Of a stretch of DNA of 64,000 nt, positions 52,245-62,258 are shown piece after piece (the stretch's first letter is position 1; each line of letters opens with the position of its first letter). The notes under the pieces are model-generated. The model saw nothing but the letters and a program-made list of their open reading frames with translations, made no database searches and was not told where the DNA came from. Source of the DNA: Lachnospiraceae bacterium (GTDB lineage Bacteria; Bacillota; Clostridia; Lachnospirales; Lachnospiraceae); assembly GCA_017558145.1 (NCBI GenBank), contig JAFYWF010000069.1:1-64000 (forward strand), in the 5' to 3' direction. Position numbers and translations under genes: made by a program.

Positions 52245-53408
52245 ATGATCACAAACGGATTTACCTATATTGCAGTATTAATCTTTTTAGCTGCAATCCT
52301 TGTGTGGTTACAGAAATATACCAAAGCAAAATTCTTTGATTTCGTGCCACCAATTGTTTTATTGTACCTTTTAACCATGATTTTCTGTACTTTAGGAGTA
52401 TGGGATTTAGCAGAAACAAAACCTGCTTATTCCGCATTAAAGAACAATATACTGTTTGCTATGATTTTCCTAATGCTACTTCGTTGTGACATCCGTAAAA
52501 TCTTAAAATTAGGTCCTAAAATGTTAGGCGGTTTCTTTGCTGCTTCTGTTTCCATTGGTATTGGTTTCATTGGAACCTATGCTTTACTTCACACAAAATT
52601 AGGAAGTGAAGCTTGGAAAGCACTTGGTGCTCTTTGTGGAAGCTGGATGGGCGGTTCCGGTAACATGATTGCAGTTCAAGCTGCTTTCGATATTAGTGAA
52701 GCTGACATGGCTTATGCATTAGTTGTTGACTCCATCGATTACTCTATTTGGGTAATGTTCTTACTTTGGGCAATCAACCTTGCTCCAAAATTCAACAAAT
52801 GGGTAAAAGCTGATACTTCTGCATTAGATGAAGTTTCCAAACGTTTAGAGGAAGATGCAAAAGCTAACGAAGCTCCTATCACTTTTGTAAATATCATTTT
52901 ATTACTTGGTATGTCCTTAGTAGTTTCTGCCTTAGCACAGAACTTTGGTGCAACCGTAAATGGTACTCTTTCCTTCCTTGACAAATCCACCTGGACTGTA
53001 TTATTTGTAACCTTAGCAGGTTTAATTGGTGCTGTTACACCGGTTGGAAAAATGGCAGGTACCCAGGAATTATCCAATGTTATGCTCTACTCTGTAGTTG
53101 CCTTATTAGCATCCCGTGCAAGCTTCTTAGAATTATCCGATGCTCCTCTTTGGATTGTTGCCGGCTTTATGATTCTTGCAATTCATGGTATTATTCTTGT
53201 AATTTTAGCAAAAATCTTCAAGTTAGATATGTTTACTTGTGGTGTTGCTTCTCTTGCTAATATCGGTGGTTCTGCTTCTGCTCCTATTTTAGCAGGTGCT
53301 TATAGCGGTGCCTTAGTTCCGGTTGGTGTTTTAATGGCATTGATGGGTTACGTTATCGGTACCGGTGGTGGTATTTTAGTAGCAAAAATCATGTCCTTAT
53401 TTGCTTAA
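52245..53408 (+). CDS. DUF819-family membrane carrier
   Basis: About 387 residues, ten or more spans, with the DUF819 landmarks FFDFVPPIVLLYLLTMIFC, CGSWMGGSGNMIAVQAAFD and the late ASLANIGGSASAPILAGAYS. The two glycine-rich repeats imply an inverted two-domain transporter. The family is uncharacterised; divergence from a dipeptide epimerase suggests wall-derived dipeptides or amino acids. ATG 52245 follows AAAGGAGA; an in-frame extension to 52227 lacks a ribosome site. Confidence 0.87.
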   Translation: MITNGFTYIAVLIFLAAILVWLQKYTKAKFFDFVPPIVLLYLLTMIFCTLGVWDLAETKPAYSALKNNILFAMIFLMLLRCDIRKILKLGPKMLGGFFAASVSIGIGFIGTYALLHTKLGSEAWKALGALCGSWMGGSGNMIAVQAAFDISEADMAYALVVDSIDYSIWVMFLLWAINLAPKFNKWVKADTSALDEVSKRLEEDAKANEAPITFVNIILLLGMSLVVSALAQNFGATVNGTLSFLDKSTWTVLFVTLAGLIGAVTPVGKMAGTQELSNVMLYSVVALLASRASFLELSDAPLWIVAGFMILAIHGIILVILAKIFKLDMFTCGVASLANIGGSASAPILAGAYSGALVPVGVLMALMGYVIGTGGGILVAKIMSLFA

Positions 53409-53461
53409 TTTAGATGAAGTCATCTGTAACAAGAATAAAAAACTGATATAAAACGTAAAAA

Positions 53462-53525
53462 AGCTACACATCATTTTGATCGTTATCTGTTTTCTAACAG
53501 TAGCATATCATTGTTGATGTGTAGC
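53462..53525. terminator. Bidirectional terminator
   Basis: 12-bp perfect arms AGCTACACATCA (53462-53473) and TGATGTGTAGCT (53514-53525). A6 on the left serves the minus-strand PrdX-type gene and TCTTTAATTTTT on the right serves the DUF819 gene. Confidence 0.8.
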
Positions 53526-53553
53526 TCTTTAATTTTTGAAAATTCATTTTTCT

Positions 53554-54102
53554 TTAAGCTTCATATCTTGGTAAAGAAACTTTTATAAATTCCTGCTCTA
53601 ATGCCGGTAAAATCTTTTCAAATACGTCAGACGTTTTCATTTTTATACTGGAAGTGTTAATACATGGATGACATCCGAAAAAATCGTCCTCCAATACTTC
53701 TTCATCTACTAATAATTTCACCCTACGTTCTTTATCGTACATAAGACCTAACACAGTTACAGAACCGGGAGTCAAATTTAACAGCTGTTCCATGTCCTGT
53801 TCTCCTGCAAAAGAAAGTCTTGCACTTCCTATTTGGGCAGATAAATCTTTGGTTTTAAATGGTTTATCACCCGGCATCAAAAGTAAGTAATAATTTGTTT
53901 TTTGACGATTACATAAAAATAAATTTTTACATGTTTTTCCCCCTAACACTTTATCAATTTCTTCGCATACTTCCATGGTAAAAGCAGCTTCATGATCAAT
54001 TCTGTCATATTCTACACCTAAAGAATCTAAAAAATCATAAGTTTCGATTTCCTTTGTCAATCTATTTGTTTCATCTAATGGTCTTCCTTTTACTAATTCC
54101 AT
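53554..54102 (-). CDS. Prolyl-tRNA editing/PrdX-type deacylase (YbaK/ProX domain)
   Basis: 182 residues of the YbaK/ProRS-INS fold: YDRIDHEAAFTMEVCEE at the N-terminus, then KNLFLCNRQKTNYYLLLMPG and GSVTVLGLMYDKERRVKLLVDEE, and the conserved GCHPCINTSSIKM. Free-standing ProXp-ala/PrdX proteins hydrolyse mischarged Ala-tRNA(Pro) or similar species in the cytosol. AAAGGGAG precedes the ATG. Confidence 0.9.
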   Translation of the reverse strand: MELVKGRPLDETNRLTKEIETYDFLDSLGVEYDRIDHEAAFTMEVCEEIDKVLGGKTCKNLFLCNRQKTNYYLLLMPGDKPFKTKDLSAQIGSARLSFAGEQDMEQLLNLTPGSVTVLGLMYDKERRVKLLVDEEVLEDDFFGCHPCINTSSIKMKTSDVFEKILPALEQEFIKVSLPRYEA

Positions 54103-54299
54103 TTGTTTATTACTCCCTTTTTTATCATTGTCGTTCCGTTCTTAACTATAGCTTTTCTGATTTGATTTATCAATGTTTTTTATTCATTACTACATGATAA
54201 AATTCTTTTCATTTTCTTAAGTTTTTCTTAATTTTTTATTAATTCTTTGATATAATGATTTGAAACCAAAATAAATATATTCATTTTACTTTTGAAGTA

Positions 54300-55883
54300 T
54301 TGTTTGCTAAATATTTTACTATTTTTTATTTATCTGATACCTGGAAAGACTTCATCTCAGATTTAAATAACAAGCTATTCCAATTGGTGATATTCCTTGC
54401 TGTTGCCATAGGACTCTATCTGTTATTATATAAAGGAATTCGATATCTCATGTGCAAATTCAAATCATTTACACTTGTAGATAGCTCGAAATCTGATAAA
54501 ATAGTTCCTTATCTTCCTTTACTTTCATTTGTTGTTATTATAGCATGTCGTCTTCCTTGGCTTTTATATTCTTACCCTGGAATTTTGACACCTGACAGCA
54601 TTAATCAATTTGAACAGGTACTGGGAATGGTTCCATTTAGCAATCATCATCCTTGGGTACATACTATGACAATATCCTTGTTTTATCGTATTGGATGTTT
54701 ATTTTCTTCTACACAAAATAATGCCTTTGTTTTTTATACCATATTCCAAATTAGTTTTATGGCCTTTGCAGTATCCTACCTCGTATGGGTGATTTCTAAG
54801 TACACTAAAAATCTTCCTTTTTTACTTGGACTAATTGGAATTTATGCATTTCTCCCCTATCATAGTGTTATGACATTATGTATATGGAAGAATGTTTTAT
54901 TTTCCGGCAGTATGCTTTTATTTTGTTCCTCTCTTTATTATTTATTGAAAGAAACTTTTTCCCAAAAATCTATTCTTTCATTGGTTATTTATTTTATTTC
55001 AGGATTTTTCATGTGCTTGTATCGTTCTAATGGTTGGTATGCATTTGTACTTTCTCTTCCTTTTTTACTACTCGCTTTTCGTAAAAAATGGAAAATTATG
55101 ATACCTTTACATTTAGCATTATTATCTATTGTCCTTATTGTAAAAGGTCCTATCATGGATCACTATGAAGTTACGCAACCTGATTTTGTCGAATCTATTT
55201 CGATTCCACTTCAACAGATAGGTCGTGTCATTGCAACTGGTCAGGAGTTAACACCTGAACAAGAAGAATTACTAAATAAAGTTTTAAAAACAGAGCATGT
55301 AGCAGAACTTTATACCGAATATATTTCAGATAACATGAAGGAATTGGTTCGTGCAAATGATCCCCAATATTTGGAAGAACACAAGTATGATTTCCTAAAA
55401 CTTTGGATGGAATTAGATTCAAAATATCCTAATATATATTTAGATGCTTACGTTGCACAAACTCACGGTTATTATTCTCCTTCTATCAGCTATTCCGTAG
55501 CAGAAGTAGACGGAATCATTAATAACGACACCGGTCTTTACCGCGAATATCTAATTGGAGGAAAATTAATTGTAAAATTAAGAGAAATCCTTCTAAAGCT
55601 ACAAGAAATGATTCCTTTATATGGTTCTCTTTGGAGCATGGGATCATTATTTTGGGGAACGCTACTATTCCTTGGTTTTACTTTAAGCAAACACAATTCC
55701 TTTTCATTAAAAAAAGAATTGAATTATATAGATATTGCGATTGTATGGTTACCTAATCTTGCTGTCATTGCAACCTTACTAATTGCAACTCCCGTAGCTA
55801 TTGAATTTCGATATGCTTATAACTTAGCATACTGTTTACCACTATATTATTCTATTATGATGATAACAAAAGAAAATAATTAA
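54300..55883 (+). CDS. DUF6020-family polytopic membrane protein
   Basis: 527 residues, about 12 hydrophobic spans, with an extracytoplasmic loop after RLPWLLYSYPGILTPDSINQ and a characteristic FSNHHPWVHTM histidine pair. This layout fits DUF6020, a glycosyltransferase-C-like membrane family of unknown substrate. The start is uncertain: the frame begins with TTG 54300 and no good ribosome site, while a TATAAT at 54251-54256 gives a short leader. It may transfer lipid-linked sugars to wall polymers (inference). Confidence 0.75.
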   Translation: MFAKYFTIFYLSDTWKDFISDLNNKLFQLVIFLAVAIGLYLLLYKGIRYLMCKFKSFTLVDSSKSDKIVPYLPLLSFVVIIACRLPWLLYSYPGILTPDSINQFEQVLGMVPFSNHHPWVHTMTISLFYRIGCLFSSTQNNAFVFYTIFQISFMAFAVSYLVWVISKYTKNLPFLLGLIGIYAFLPYHSVMTLCIWKNVLFSGSMLLFCSSLYYLLKETFSQKSILSLVIYFISGFFMCLYRSNGWYAFVLSLPFLLLAFRKKWKIMIPLHLALLSIVLIVKGPIMDHYEVTQPDFVESISIPLQQIGRVIATGQELTPEQEELLNKVLKTEHVAELYTEYISDNMKELVRANDPQYLEEHKYDFLKLWMELDSKYPNIYLDAYVAQTHGYYSPSISYSVAEVDGIINNDTGLYREYLIGGKLIVKLREILLKLQEMIPLYGSLWSMGSLFWGTLLFLGFTLSKHNSFSLKKELNYIDIAIVWLPNLAVIATLLIATPVAIEFRYAYNLAYCLPLYYSIMMITKENN

Positions 55884-55902
55884 AGAACTGTCTGCTGCTA
55901 AG

Positions 55903-55974
55903 AAAGGTCTGCTACTAAACAACTGTTTTGAACCTCGTTCATTTACTGTTTGTTTTGTAACAGACCTTTTATTA
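55903..55974 (+). terminator. Terminator after the DUF6020 gene
   Basis: Long-loop stem AAAGGTCTG..., paired with CAGACCTTT at 55961-55969, then TTATTAT. Confidence 0.6.
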
Positions 55975-56042
55975 TACTTGTATATCACGTCATTTTATGA
56001 CAATTAGCTTACGTTGATCTCTCAAATAGAATAGCTCGTAGT

Positions 56043-59000
56043 TTATGCATCCGCTTTCATTTTTTTCTGTTTTTTTAGGGTCTTTTTTTCAGGATGAAAT
56101 ATATCATAGATGCAAGGAATTACCACTAAAGTTAATAACGTACCATAAGTAAGTCCTCCTATGGTAACCAATGCCATTGGTTTCGATAAATCCGCTCCCA
56201 TACCTGTTGAAAATACCATCGCAAACAATCCAAAAATGGTTGTTAATGCAGTCATTAATACAGGACGAAGTCTTGTTCTTCCTGCTTCTATTATAGCATC
56301 TCTCTTTTTCATTCCCTGTTCTCTTAACTGATTAATATAATCAACCAACACAATACCATTATTAACAATAATGCCGGCTAACATAATAAATCCGATAACC
56401 GCTATTACGCTTAATTCGCTTCCTGCAATAAATAAAGCTAAGAAACCGCCTGTAAAAGCTAAGGGTAATGTAAACATGATAATGAATGGCGATAATAAGG
56501 ATTGGAACTGTGCCACCATGATTAAATACATGAAAGCTACTGCTAATAATAACATTAGCATTAACTGTTCCATAGCCTCTATAATCATTTCATTTTCACC
56601 ACTAAAGTGTAGACTATAGCCACTTGGAAGATGATAATCCTTCAGAGCATTTTCTACTTCAGTAGAAACAATCCCTACATTATAGCCATCTGCAATCGCT
56701 GCAGACACGGAAATATATCTGGTTTGTTCTGAACGATTAATAGATTTTAAACTTTCTTTTACTTCAAATTCTGCCACTTCGTCCAATGCTATTCTAACTT
56801 TTTTTCCTTCTTTATCAGTAGCATCTAATTTGATGTTTTTCAAATCTTCACGAGTCATAGAACTATCTTTTTCATTGATAACATAAACATCAAACTCTTT
56901 GATTGCTGTCGTTAAGGTTGTAGCACTGGTAGGCGCTGCCAATCTGGTATACAACTGATTAAAAATTTGTCCCACTGTTAAGCCATAATCCATGGCTTTC
57001 TGTCGATCTACTAATACTCTGATTTCACCTGTAGACTCTTCCATACCATCTGATACATCTGCAGTACCTTCTACCGAAGCCACGATTTCTGCTACTTCTG
57101 AAGCAATTTCCTGTAAAGTATCTAATTCTCGTCCACGTACATCAACACTAATACCGGAACCGGAAAGTGCTGTCATATCCATGGCTGCTGTTTGTATATC
57201 TATTTCTACATTTTCTAAATCTGCCATCATGGCTTCAATATCTCTGGCTAATTCTTGGTTTGTTTTTTCTTTCTTTTCCTTTGTTGTAACATAAATAACG
57301 GTAGAGTTCGTTGCTTCACTTCCGCCAGTCAAGCTTAAACTGCCTGTTCCAAGCATAGCTCCAATATTTTCAATATCTTCAATAGTGCCAAGTCTTTCTA
57401 CAATTTCATCAGTTACTTCAGCGGTATCTGCTAGAGGAGTATCCTGTGGTAAAGTAATCGTCATACTTAACTGATTACTATCCATTTCAGGCATAAAAGC
57501 AGTACCTTTTGAAATAGACAACAATGCACTTATTACCAAAAGAACTACAATGGCAACTAAAATTAACGCTTTCATATTCAAGCACTTATCTAATACTTTG
57601 CTATACCACTTACCTAACTTGTCTGTGAAGCCTTCTTGTGATGCATCTTTTGTAGTTGTTAAGACTTTGGAAGCCATAGCCGGTACCACTGTTAAAGCAA
57701 TTACCAAACTGGCTACCAAAGAATATCCAATAGTTAATCCCATATCTACAAACAACTGTCTTGTAATACCTTCTGTAAATACAATTGGTAAAAACACACA
57801 TACCGTTGTTAAGGTAGATGCTGCAATCGCTCCTGCGACTTCTTTACTTCCTTCAACAGCAGCATCCTTCATAGAATAACCCAAATTACGAAGTCGATAA
57901 ATATTTTCAATAACTACAATAGAGTTATCTACTAACATGCCGATTCCCAATGCTAAACCGGAAAGTGAAATTACGTTCAAAGTTACACCACTAAAGTACA
58001 TACATACGATAGCTGTGACCAAACTGATTGGAATAGAAACTGCAATAATAATGGTTGGCTTCCAGTCTTTCAGGAATGCAATCAAAATAATAATTGCAAG
58101 TCCAAAACCTACGATAATATTGCTGAAAATAGAATCCATAACCATATCAATATAGATTCCCTGGTCCATAAGATTTACTAACTTAAGGTTAGGATTTTCT
58201 TCCATCATTTGCACAAATTTATCATTAATCTTATCAGAAACATCTCCAGTGGAATATCCCGTCTGTTTCTGCATCGAAATCATAACACCTGTGCTACCGT
58301 CTACATTAGTATAGATATCTGCACTATTATCTGTCATAAAAACATCTGCCACATCACCTAATGTAATAACCTCAATGCCATCCATGTTAAGATTAATAAG
58401 AGGCATCGCAATTAATTCTTCTGTTGTGGCTGGTTTTTCACCTACACGAATTAGGTAATCAACGCCTTCTTCTGTTACATATCCCCCCGGCATAGAAAAG
58501 TTCTGTGCTGTTAGAAGCGCTTTTACAGTGTCTACCGTTAGAACACCTTCCATATCTGCAGAAAGGTAGGCATCCTGTCTAGCTTCTTCCAACTGCTCAA
58601 ATCCATCCTTAATCTGTTTCTCGGCGTCCTTTAACTGTTCTTCTGCATCACGTAACTGATCTTTAGCAGATTCGATTTGATCGAAACCAGCTTCAATCTG
58701 CTCTTCACCGGATTCAATCTGCGCTTCCGCTGCCGTTAGTTGAGTTTCTCCATAAAATAATTGCGCACTGGCATTGCTGATTTCAATTGCTGCCTTCATT
58801 TCTCCAATAGCCAATTCGGCAAGAGCAGCATCGATTTCAGCTTCCCCTTTTTCCAGCTTTTCCATTCCTTCTTGAAGAGGTGTCAGCTGAGCATAAACTT
58901 CCGCATAAGCATCCGTACCATAATCAACTCCCTGCATACTCCCAATCACACCAGCTATGATTGGTTTCACAACTACAATTGGTGTATCATCCGTTAATCC

Positions 59001-60092
59001 TAATTCATCCGGTAGTTGCTTTATTACTTCTTTTTCCTCTTTCGTTGTTGTTTCCAAAGCTAAAAAAGCTGCCAACGTCGGATTACTATCTGAATCCATA
59101 CCATTTAGTTTATTATATATATCCACCAAAACTCTCTTCATATCCATCTGCTGCAACTTCGTTTGATGAGGAAGCATCATAGTTGTAAGAGCAGATTTTT
59201 GGTTCGTAATCTGATTTTTATGTCCTGTCAGTGTTTTCTGCATCTCTGCCATTTGGTCGGCAGCTATATTTTTTTGTTTATCTAACTCTTCCTTTCCACT
59301 GGCCAATTCATTTTTCTTTTCTGCAATCTCAGCCTTACCATCAGCTAAATCCTTTTTCTTTTCTTCCAAATCAGCAAGATTTTCATCAATCTCTTTCCAA
59401 CCGTCAGCAAGCTCTGCTTTTCCATCCGCCAGTTCCTTCTGGCCATCTAGTAATTCTTTCTCAGCATCCGCCATTTCAGAATCAATAGCACCAAAGATTT
59501 CTTCATTTAAAGCAGCTATTTTATCTTCACGAATAAGAACATGTACACTTTCTTCTAACAAACCACTGGCAGAAGCACTTGCAACACCCTCAATACTTTC
59601 TAATTCCGGTATCAAATAATTGGTGGTATGCTCACTAATTTCAGCAGCTGTCATTCCTTCCACACCAACTGCCGCTACCATAACCGGTAACATATCCGGA
59701 TTTAATTTCATAATAATCGGATTACCAATAGAGTCATCCCAATAGGACTTAATTTGATCTAAACTCTCTCTAATTTCTAAGGATGCTGAATCCATATTGG
59801 CAGCCTGTTCGAATTCCATAATGACCATAGAGTAATTTTCATTGGAAGTAGAACTGATACTTTTAATATTACTAATGGTTGCCATAGATGATTCTACCGG
59901 CTTAGTTACTACCATCTCTACAGTTTCCGGACTTGCTCCGGGATATGTTGTCATAACAATGATATAGGGTAAACTGATACTAGGTAACAAGTCTGTGGTC
60001 ATTTTCATTAGAGATACTACCCCTAATATAATCGCCATAATAACCGCAACCAATACTGTATATGGTTTCTTAACACTTCCTTTTGATAACAT
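56043..60092 (-). CDS. RND-family exporter with 300-residue coiled-coil insertion
   Basis: 1349 residues, HAE1-type RND permease: first helix at 12-32, YPGASPETVEMVVTKPVE, GLALGIGMLVDNSIVVIENI (helix-4 acid site) and the C-terminal LAGIIVNNGIVLVDYINQLR. Between residues about 205 and 508 the first extracytoplasmic domain contains long heptads rich in DGxxELA/DAEEQL units, absent from standard proteins of about 1030 residues. No membrane-fusion or TolC partner gene is present. The insertion may replace the adaptor in this Gram-positive cell (inference). AGGAGG precedes ATG 60092. Confidence 0.92.
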   Translation of the reverse strand: MLSKGSVKKPYTVLVAVIMAIILGVVSLMKMTTDLLPSISLPYIIVMTTYPGASPETVEMVVTKPVESSMATISNIKSISSTSNENYSMVIMEFEQAANMDSASLEIRESLDQIKSYWDDSIGNPIIMKLNPDMLPVMVAAVGVEGMTAAEISEHTTNYLIPELESIEGVASASASGLLEESVHVLIREDKIAALNEEIFGAIDSEMADAEKELLDGQKELADGKAELADGWKEIDENLADLEEKKKDLADGKAEIAEKKNELASGKEELDKQKNIAADQMAEMQKTLTGHKNQITNQKSALTTMMLPHQTKLQQMDMKRVLVDIYNKLNGMDSDSNPTLAAFLALETTTKEEKEVIKQLPDELGLTDDTPIVVVKPIIAGVIGSMQGVDYGTDAYAEVYAQLTPLQEGMEKLEKGEAEIDAALAELAIGEMKAAIEISNASAQLFYGETQLTAAEAQIESGEEQIEAGFDQIESAKDQLRDAEEQLKDAEKQIKDGFEQLEEARQDAYLSADMEGVLTVDTVKALLTAQNFSMPGGYVTEEGVDYLIRVGEKPATTEELIAMPLINLNMDGIEVITLGDVADVFMTDNSADIYTNVDGSTGVMISMQKQTGYSTGDVSDKINDKFVQMMEENPNLKLVNLMDQGIYIDMVMDSIFSNIIVGFGLAIIILIAFLKDWKPTIIIAVSIPISLVTAIVCMYFSGVTLNVISLSGLALGIGMLVDNSIVVIENIYRLRNLGYSMKDAAVEGSKEVAGAIAASTLTTVCVFLPIVFTEGITRQLFVDMGLTIGYSLVASLVIALTVVPAMASKVLTTTKDASQEGFTDKLGKWYSKVLDKCLNMKALILVAIVVLLVISALLSISKGTAFMPEMDSNQLSMTITLPQDTPLADTAEVTDEIVERLGTIEDIENIGAMLGTGSLSLTGGSEATNSTVIYVTTKEKKEKTNQELARDIEAMMADLENVEIDIQTAAMDMTALSGSGISVDVRGRELDTLQEIASEVAEIVASVEGTADVSDGMEESTGEIRVLVDRQKAMDYGLTVGQIFNQLYTRLAAPTSATTLTTAIKEFDVYVINEKDSSMTREDLKNIKLDATDKEGKKVRIALDEVAEFEVKESLKSINRSEQTRYISVSAAIADGYNVGIVSTEVENALKDYHLPSGYSLHFSGENEMIIEAMEQLMLMLLLAVAFMYLIMVAQFQSLLSPFIIMFTLPLAFTGGFLALFIAGSELSVIAVIGFIMLAGIIVNNGIVLVDYINQLREQGMKKRDAIIEAGRTRLRPVLMTALTTIFGLFAMVFSTGMGADLSKPMALVTIGGLTYGTLLTLVVIPCIYDIFHPEKKTLKKQKKMKADA

Positions 60093-60234
60093 ATTTCCTC
60101 CTAAGTACGCGTATAACTATTTTTATATAAAAACTAATTCAATGTCTATTTTTACTCACATTTATTGATTATATTACATCTATTTTTCGTGTCAATTATC
60201 CAATTATTAAAATACTATAAAAAATACGATATCT

Positions 60235-60274
60235 AAAAAAAAACTTCCTAAAGCAATTCGCTCTAAGAAGTTTT
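60235..60274 (-). terminator. Terminator after sigH
   Basis: 13-base arms AACTTCCTAAAGC (60242-60254) and GCTCTAAGAAGTT (60260-60272), with a minus-strand T9 run. It lies 15 bases after the sigma factor stop. Confidence 0.88.
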
Positions 60275-60288
60275 CTATTAAATCCTAT

Positions 60289-60909
60289 TCATTTTAACAA
60301 CTTTTTTATTTTCGTCTTCATCCTTTGCAAAGCATTATCTGTAGATTTCTCATCTCGCCCTAACACCTTTGCAATTTCCGTATAATTCATTCCTGTCAAA
60401 TGAAGTTCAAATACCTGTTTCTCAAGTTGACTTAATTCTTTCAAAATTGCATTTTCAATCAATTCTGCATTTTCTTGTTCTATCACCATTTCCTCTGGAT
60501 TTCTTTCTTTCTCTGAAGGTAACGTATGAATAAGAGAATATTCTTCCTTCCCTTCTTCCGAATTTATAATTCCTCCATAAAAAGAAATATAAGTATTTAA
60601 AGGCAAATGTTTTTTTCGATTGGATGCCTGCACTGCTGTATACATTTGACGAGACACACACAAATCTGCAAAGGTATAAAAATTAACATCTCTTCCCATA
60701 TCATAGTCACGAAGAGCTTTATACAGACCTATCATTCCTTCTTGAATTAAATCATCTCTATCAGCACCTAAAATATACATAGAACTGGCCTTTTTTCGTA
60801 CCAAATTTTTATACTTATTCATTAAGAAACTGGCCGCATCTTCTTCTCCATCACGATACATAAGTACTAATTCTTCATCACTAGCCAACTTGAATTTTTC
60901 TTCATTCAC
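60289..60909 (-). CDS. sigH: RNA polymerase sigma factor SigH (Spo0H-like)
   Basis: 206 residues. Region 2 contains DRDDLIQEGMIGLYKALRDYD and FYTFADLCVSRQM; region 4 is an HTH with LTGMNYTEIAKVLGRDEKST. The size and sequence fit the SigH subgroup used for the start of sporulation and competence. Start codon is GTG 60909 behind AAAGG at 8 bases. It follows rlmB, mrnC and cysS as in the conserved Bacillota cluster; yacP, usual before sigH, is not here. Confidence 0.9.
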   Translation of the reverse strand: MNEEKFKLASDEELVLMYRDGEEDAASFLMNKYKNLVRKKASSMYILGADRDDLIQEGMIGLYKALRDYDMGRDVNFYTFADLCVSRQMYTAVQASNRKKHLPLNTYISFYGGIINSEEGKEEYSLIHTLPSEKERNPEEMVIEQENAELIENAILKELSQLEKQVFELHLTGMNYTEIAKVLGRDEKSTDNALQRMKTKIKKLLK

Positions 60910-60971
60910 AATAATTACCTTTGTTCCTTTTTTTTAGAGCATTTCCAGTCATTGAAAATGCTTCGTTTAGA

Positions 60972-61712
60972 TTACTGAAGTCTTTGTCTTACAATTTCAT
61001 AGGCTAATACTCCTGCTGCTACAGACGCATTCAGCGAATCAATGTCACCTTTCATTGGGATAGATGCAATAAAATCACATTTTTCACGAACTAAACGGCT
61101 TACACCATCACCTTCATTTCCGATAACAAGTCCCATAGGTCCTTTTAAATCCAACTGGTACATACTGGTTCCTCCCATATCAGCACAAACAAACCACATA
61201 CCCTCTTTTTTCAATTCTTCAATCGTTTTACTTAAATTGGTAACCTTTGCTACCGGCGTATAATTAAGTGCTCCTGCCGATGTTCTTGCTACGGTAGCTG
61301 TAAGACCTACAGCTCTGTTTTTTGGAATGATCACGCCGTGAGCTCCAGCAAGATTTGCCGTACGGATAATTGCTCCTAAATTATGTGGATCTTCGATATT
61401 ATCTAATAGGAAAATAAAAGGTGCTTCCCCTTTTTCTCTTGCTTTCTGTAAAATATCTTCTACTTCTGCATAATCATAGGCTGCAATGACCGCAATCACC
61501 CCTTGATGTTTGCCCGTTTGGCTCATCTGATCCAAACGTTCTTTGGTTACATATTTTACCATGGTATCATGCTTCTTTGCTTCTCTTTTAATGGTCATGA
61601 CAGGTCCATCCTGACATCCATCTAAAATATATAACTTATCTACTGTCTTTCCGGAACGAAATGCTTCAATAACAGCATTTCTTCCCTCTATATTCATTTC
61701 CTGATATGCCAT
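60972..61712 (-). CDS. rlmB: 23S rRNA (guanosine-2'-O-)-methyltransferase RlmB
   Basis: 246 residues of the SPOUT/TrmH group: an N-terminal L30e-like substrate domain (IEGRNAVIEAFRSGKTVDKL), then the knot motifs NIEDPHNLGAIIRTANLAGA, LVIGNEGDGVSRLV and SLNASVAAGVLAYE. It methylates G2251 in the ribosomal P-loop with S-adenosylmethionine. It lies between mrnC and sigH on the same strand. Confidence 0.94.
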   Translation of the reverse strand: MAYQEMNIEGRNAVIEAFRSGKTVDKLYILDGCQDGPVMTIKREAKKHDTMVKYVTKERLDQMSQTGKHQGVIAVIAAYDYAEVEDILQKAREKGEAPFIFLLDNIEDPHNLGAIIRTANLAGAHGVIIPKNRAVGLTATVARTSAGALNYTPVAKVTNLSKTIEELKKEGMWFVCADMGGTSMYQLDLKGPMGLVIGNEGDGVSRLVREKCDFIASIPMKGDIDSLNASVAAGVLAYEIVRQRLQ

Positions 61713-61817
61713 GCTTTTCTCCTAGTCTATCTCTTCCTTTACCAAACTAAAACTTACTATCTTCCCTAGTGTGTTTCATTATCATAGAACTTTCGTTTTT
61801 TCTTATCTATTTGTCGC

Positions 61818-62258
61818 CTATACTGTTATTTTTAACTTTTCCAAACCTTCTTTTACCAAATATAAAATTCTATCTTCCTGATTTAACAAAAACAAATATC
61901 CAATCAAAGCTTCCAAAGCAGTTGCCTTTCGATAATCTCCAATGGATGCATTTTTAGCACTTGTTCCTGATTTGGCATTACGTCCTCTTTTATAAACAGC
62001 CTGCTCGTCCTCATTTAAAAGTTCCTGAATGACTTCTCCTAATTCCGCCTGGGTTTTTGCTTTTACAATAGCGCTTTTCATTTTATGCAAATCGTGGGGA
62101 GAACGATTTGCTCTCTCCACGATGACTGTACGGATAATCAAATCAAAAACACAATCTCCCACAAATGCTAATGTCAAAGGAGAATAGGTTCTGATATCCT
62201 TTTCTTCACAGGAAAATTCCTGTTTCATCTTTTCTAAAAAGCTTAAGCTCTTTTCCAT
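61818..62258 (-). CDS. mrnC: Mini-ribonuclease 3
   Basis: 146 residues comprising only an RNase III catalytic domain: LAFVGDCVFDLIIRT holds the catalytic Asp, then SAIVKAKTQAELGEV, GRNAKSG and the final YRKATALEALIGYLFLLNQ with Glu. It lacks the dsRNA-binding domain, as expected for MrnC, which matures 23S rRNA. Its ATG overlaps the cysS coding end by 16 bases, with GAGGG as ribosome site. Confidence 0.93.
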   Translation of the reverse strand: MEKSLSFLEKMKQEFSCEEKDIRTYSPLTLAFVGDCVFDLIIRTVIVERANRSPHDLHKMKSAIVKAKTQAELGEVIQELLNEDEQAVYKRGRNAKSGTSAKNASIGDYRKATALEALIGYLFLLNQEDRILYLVKEGLEKLKITV

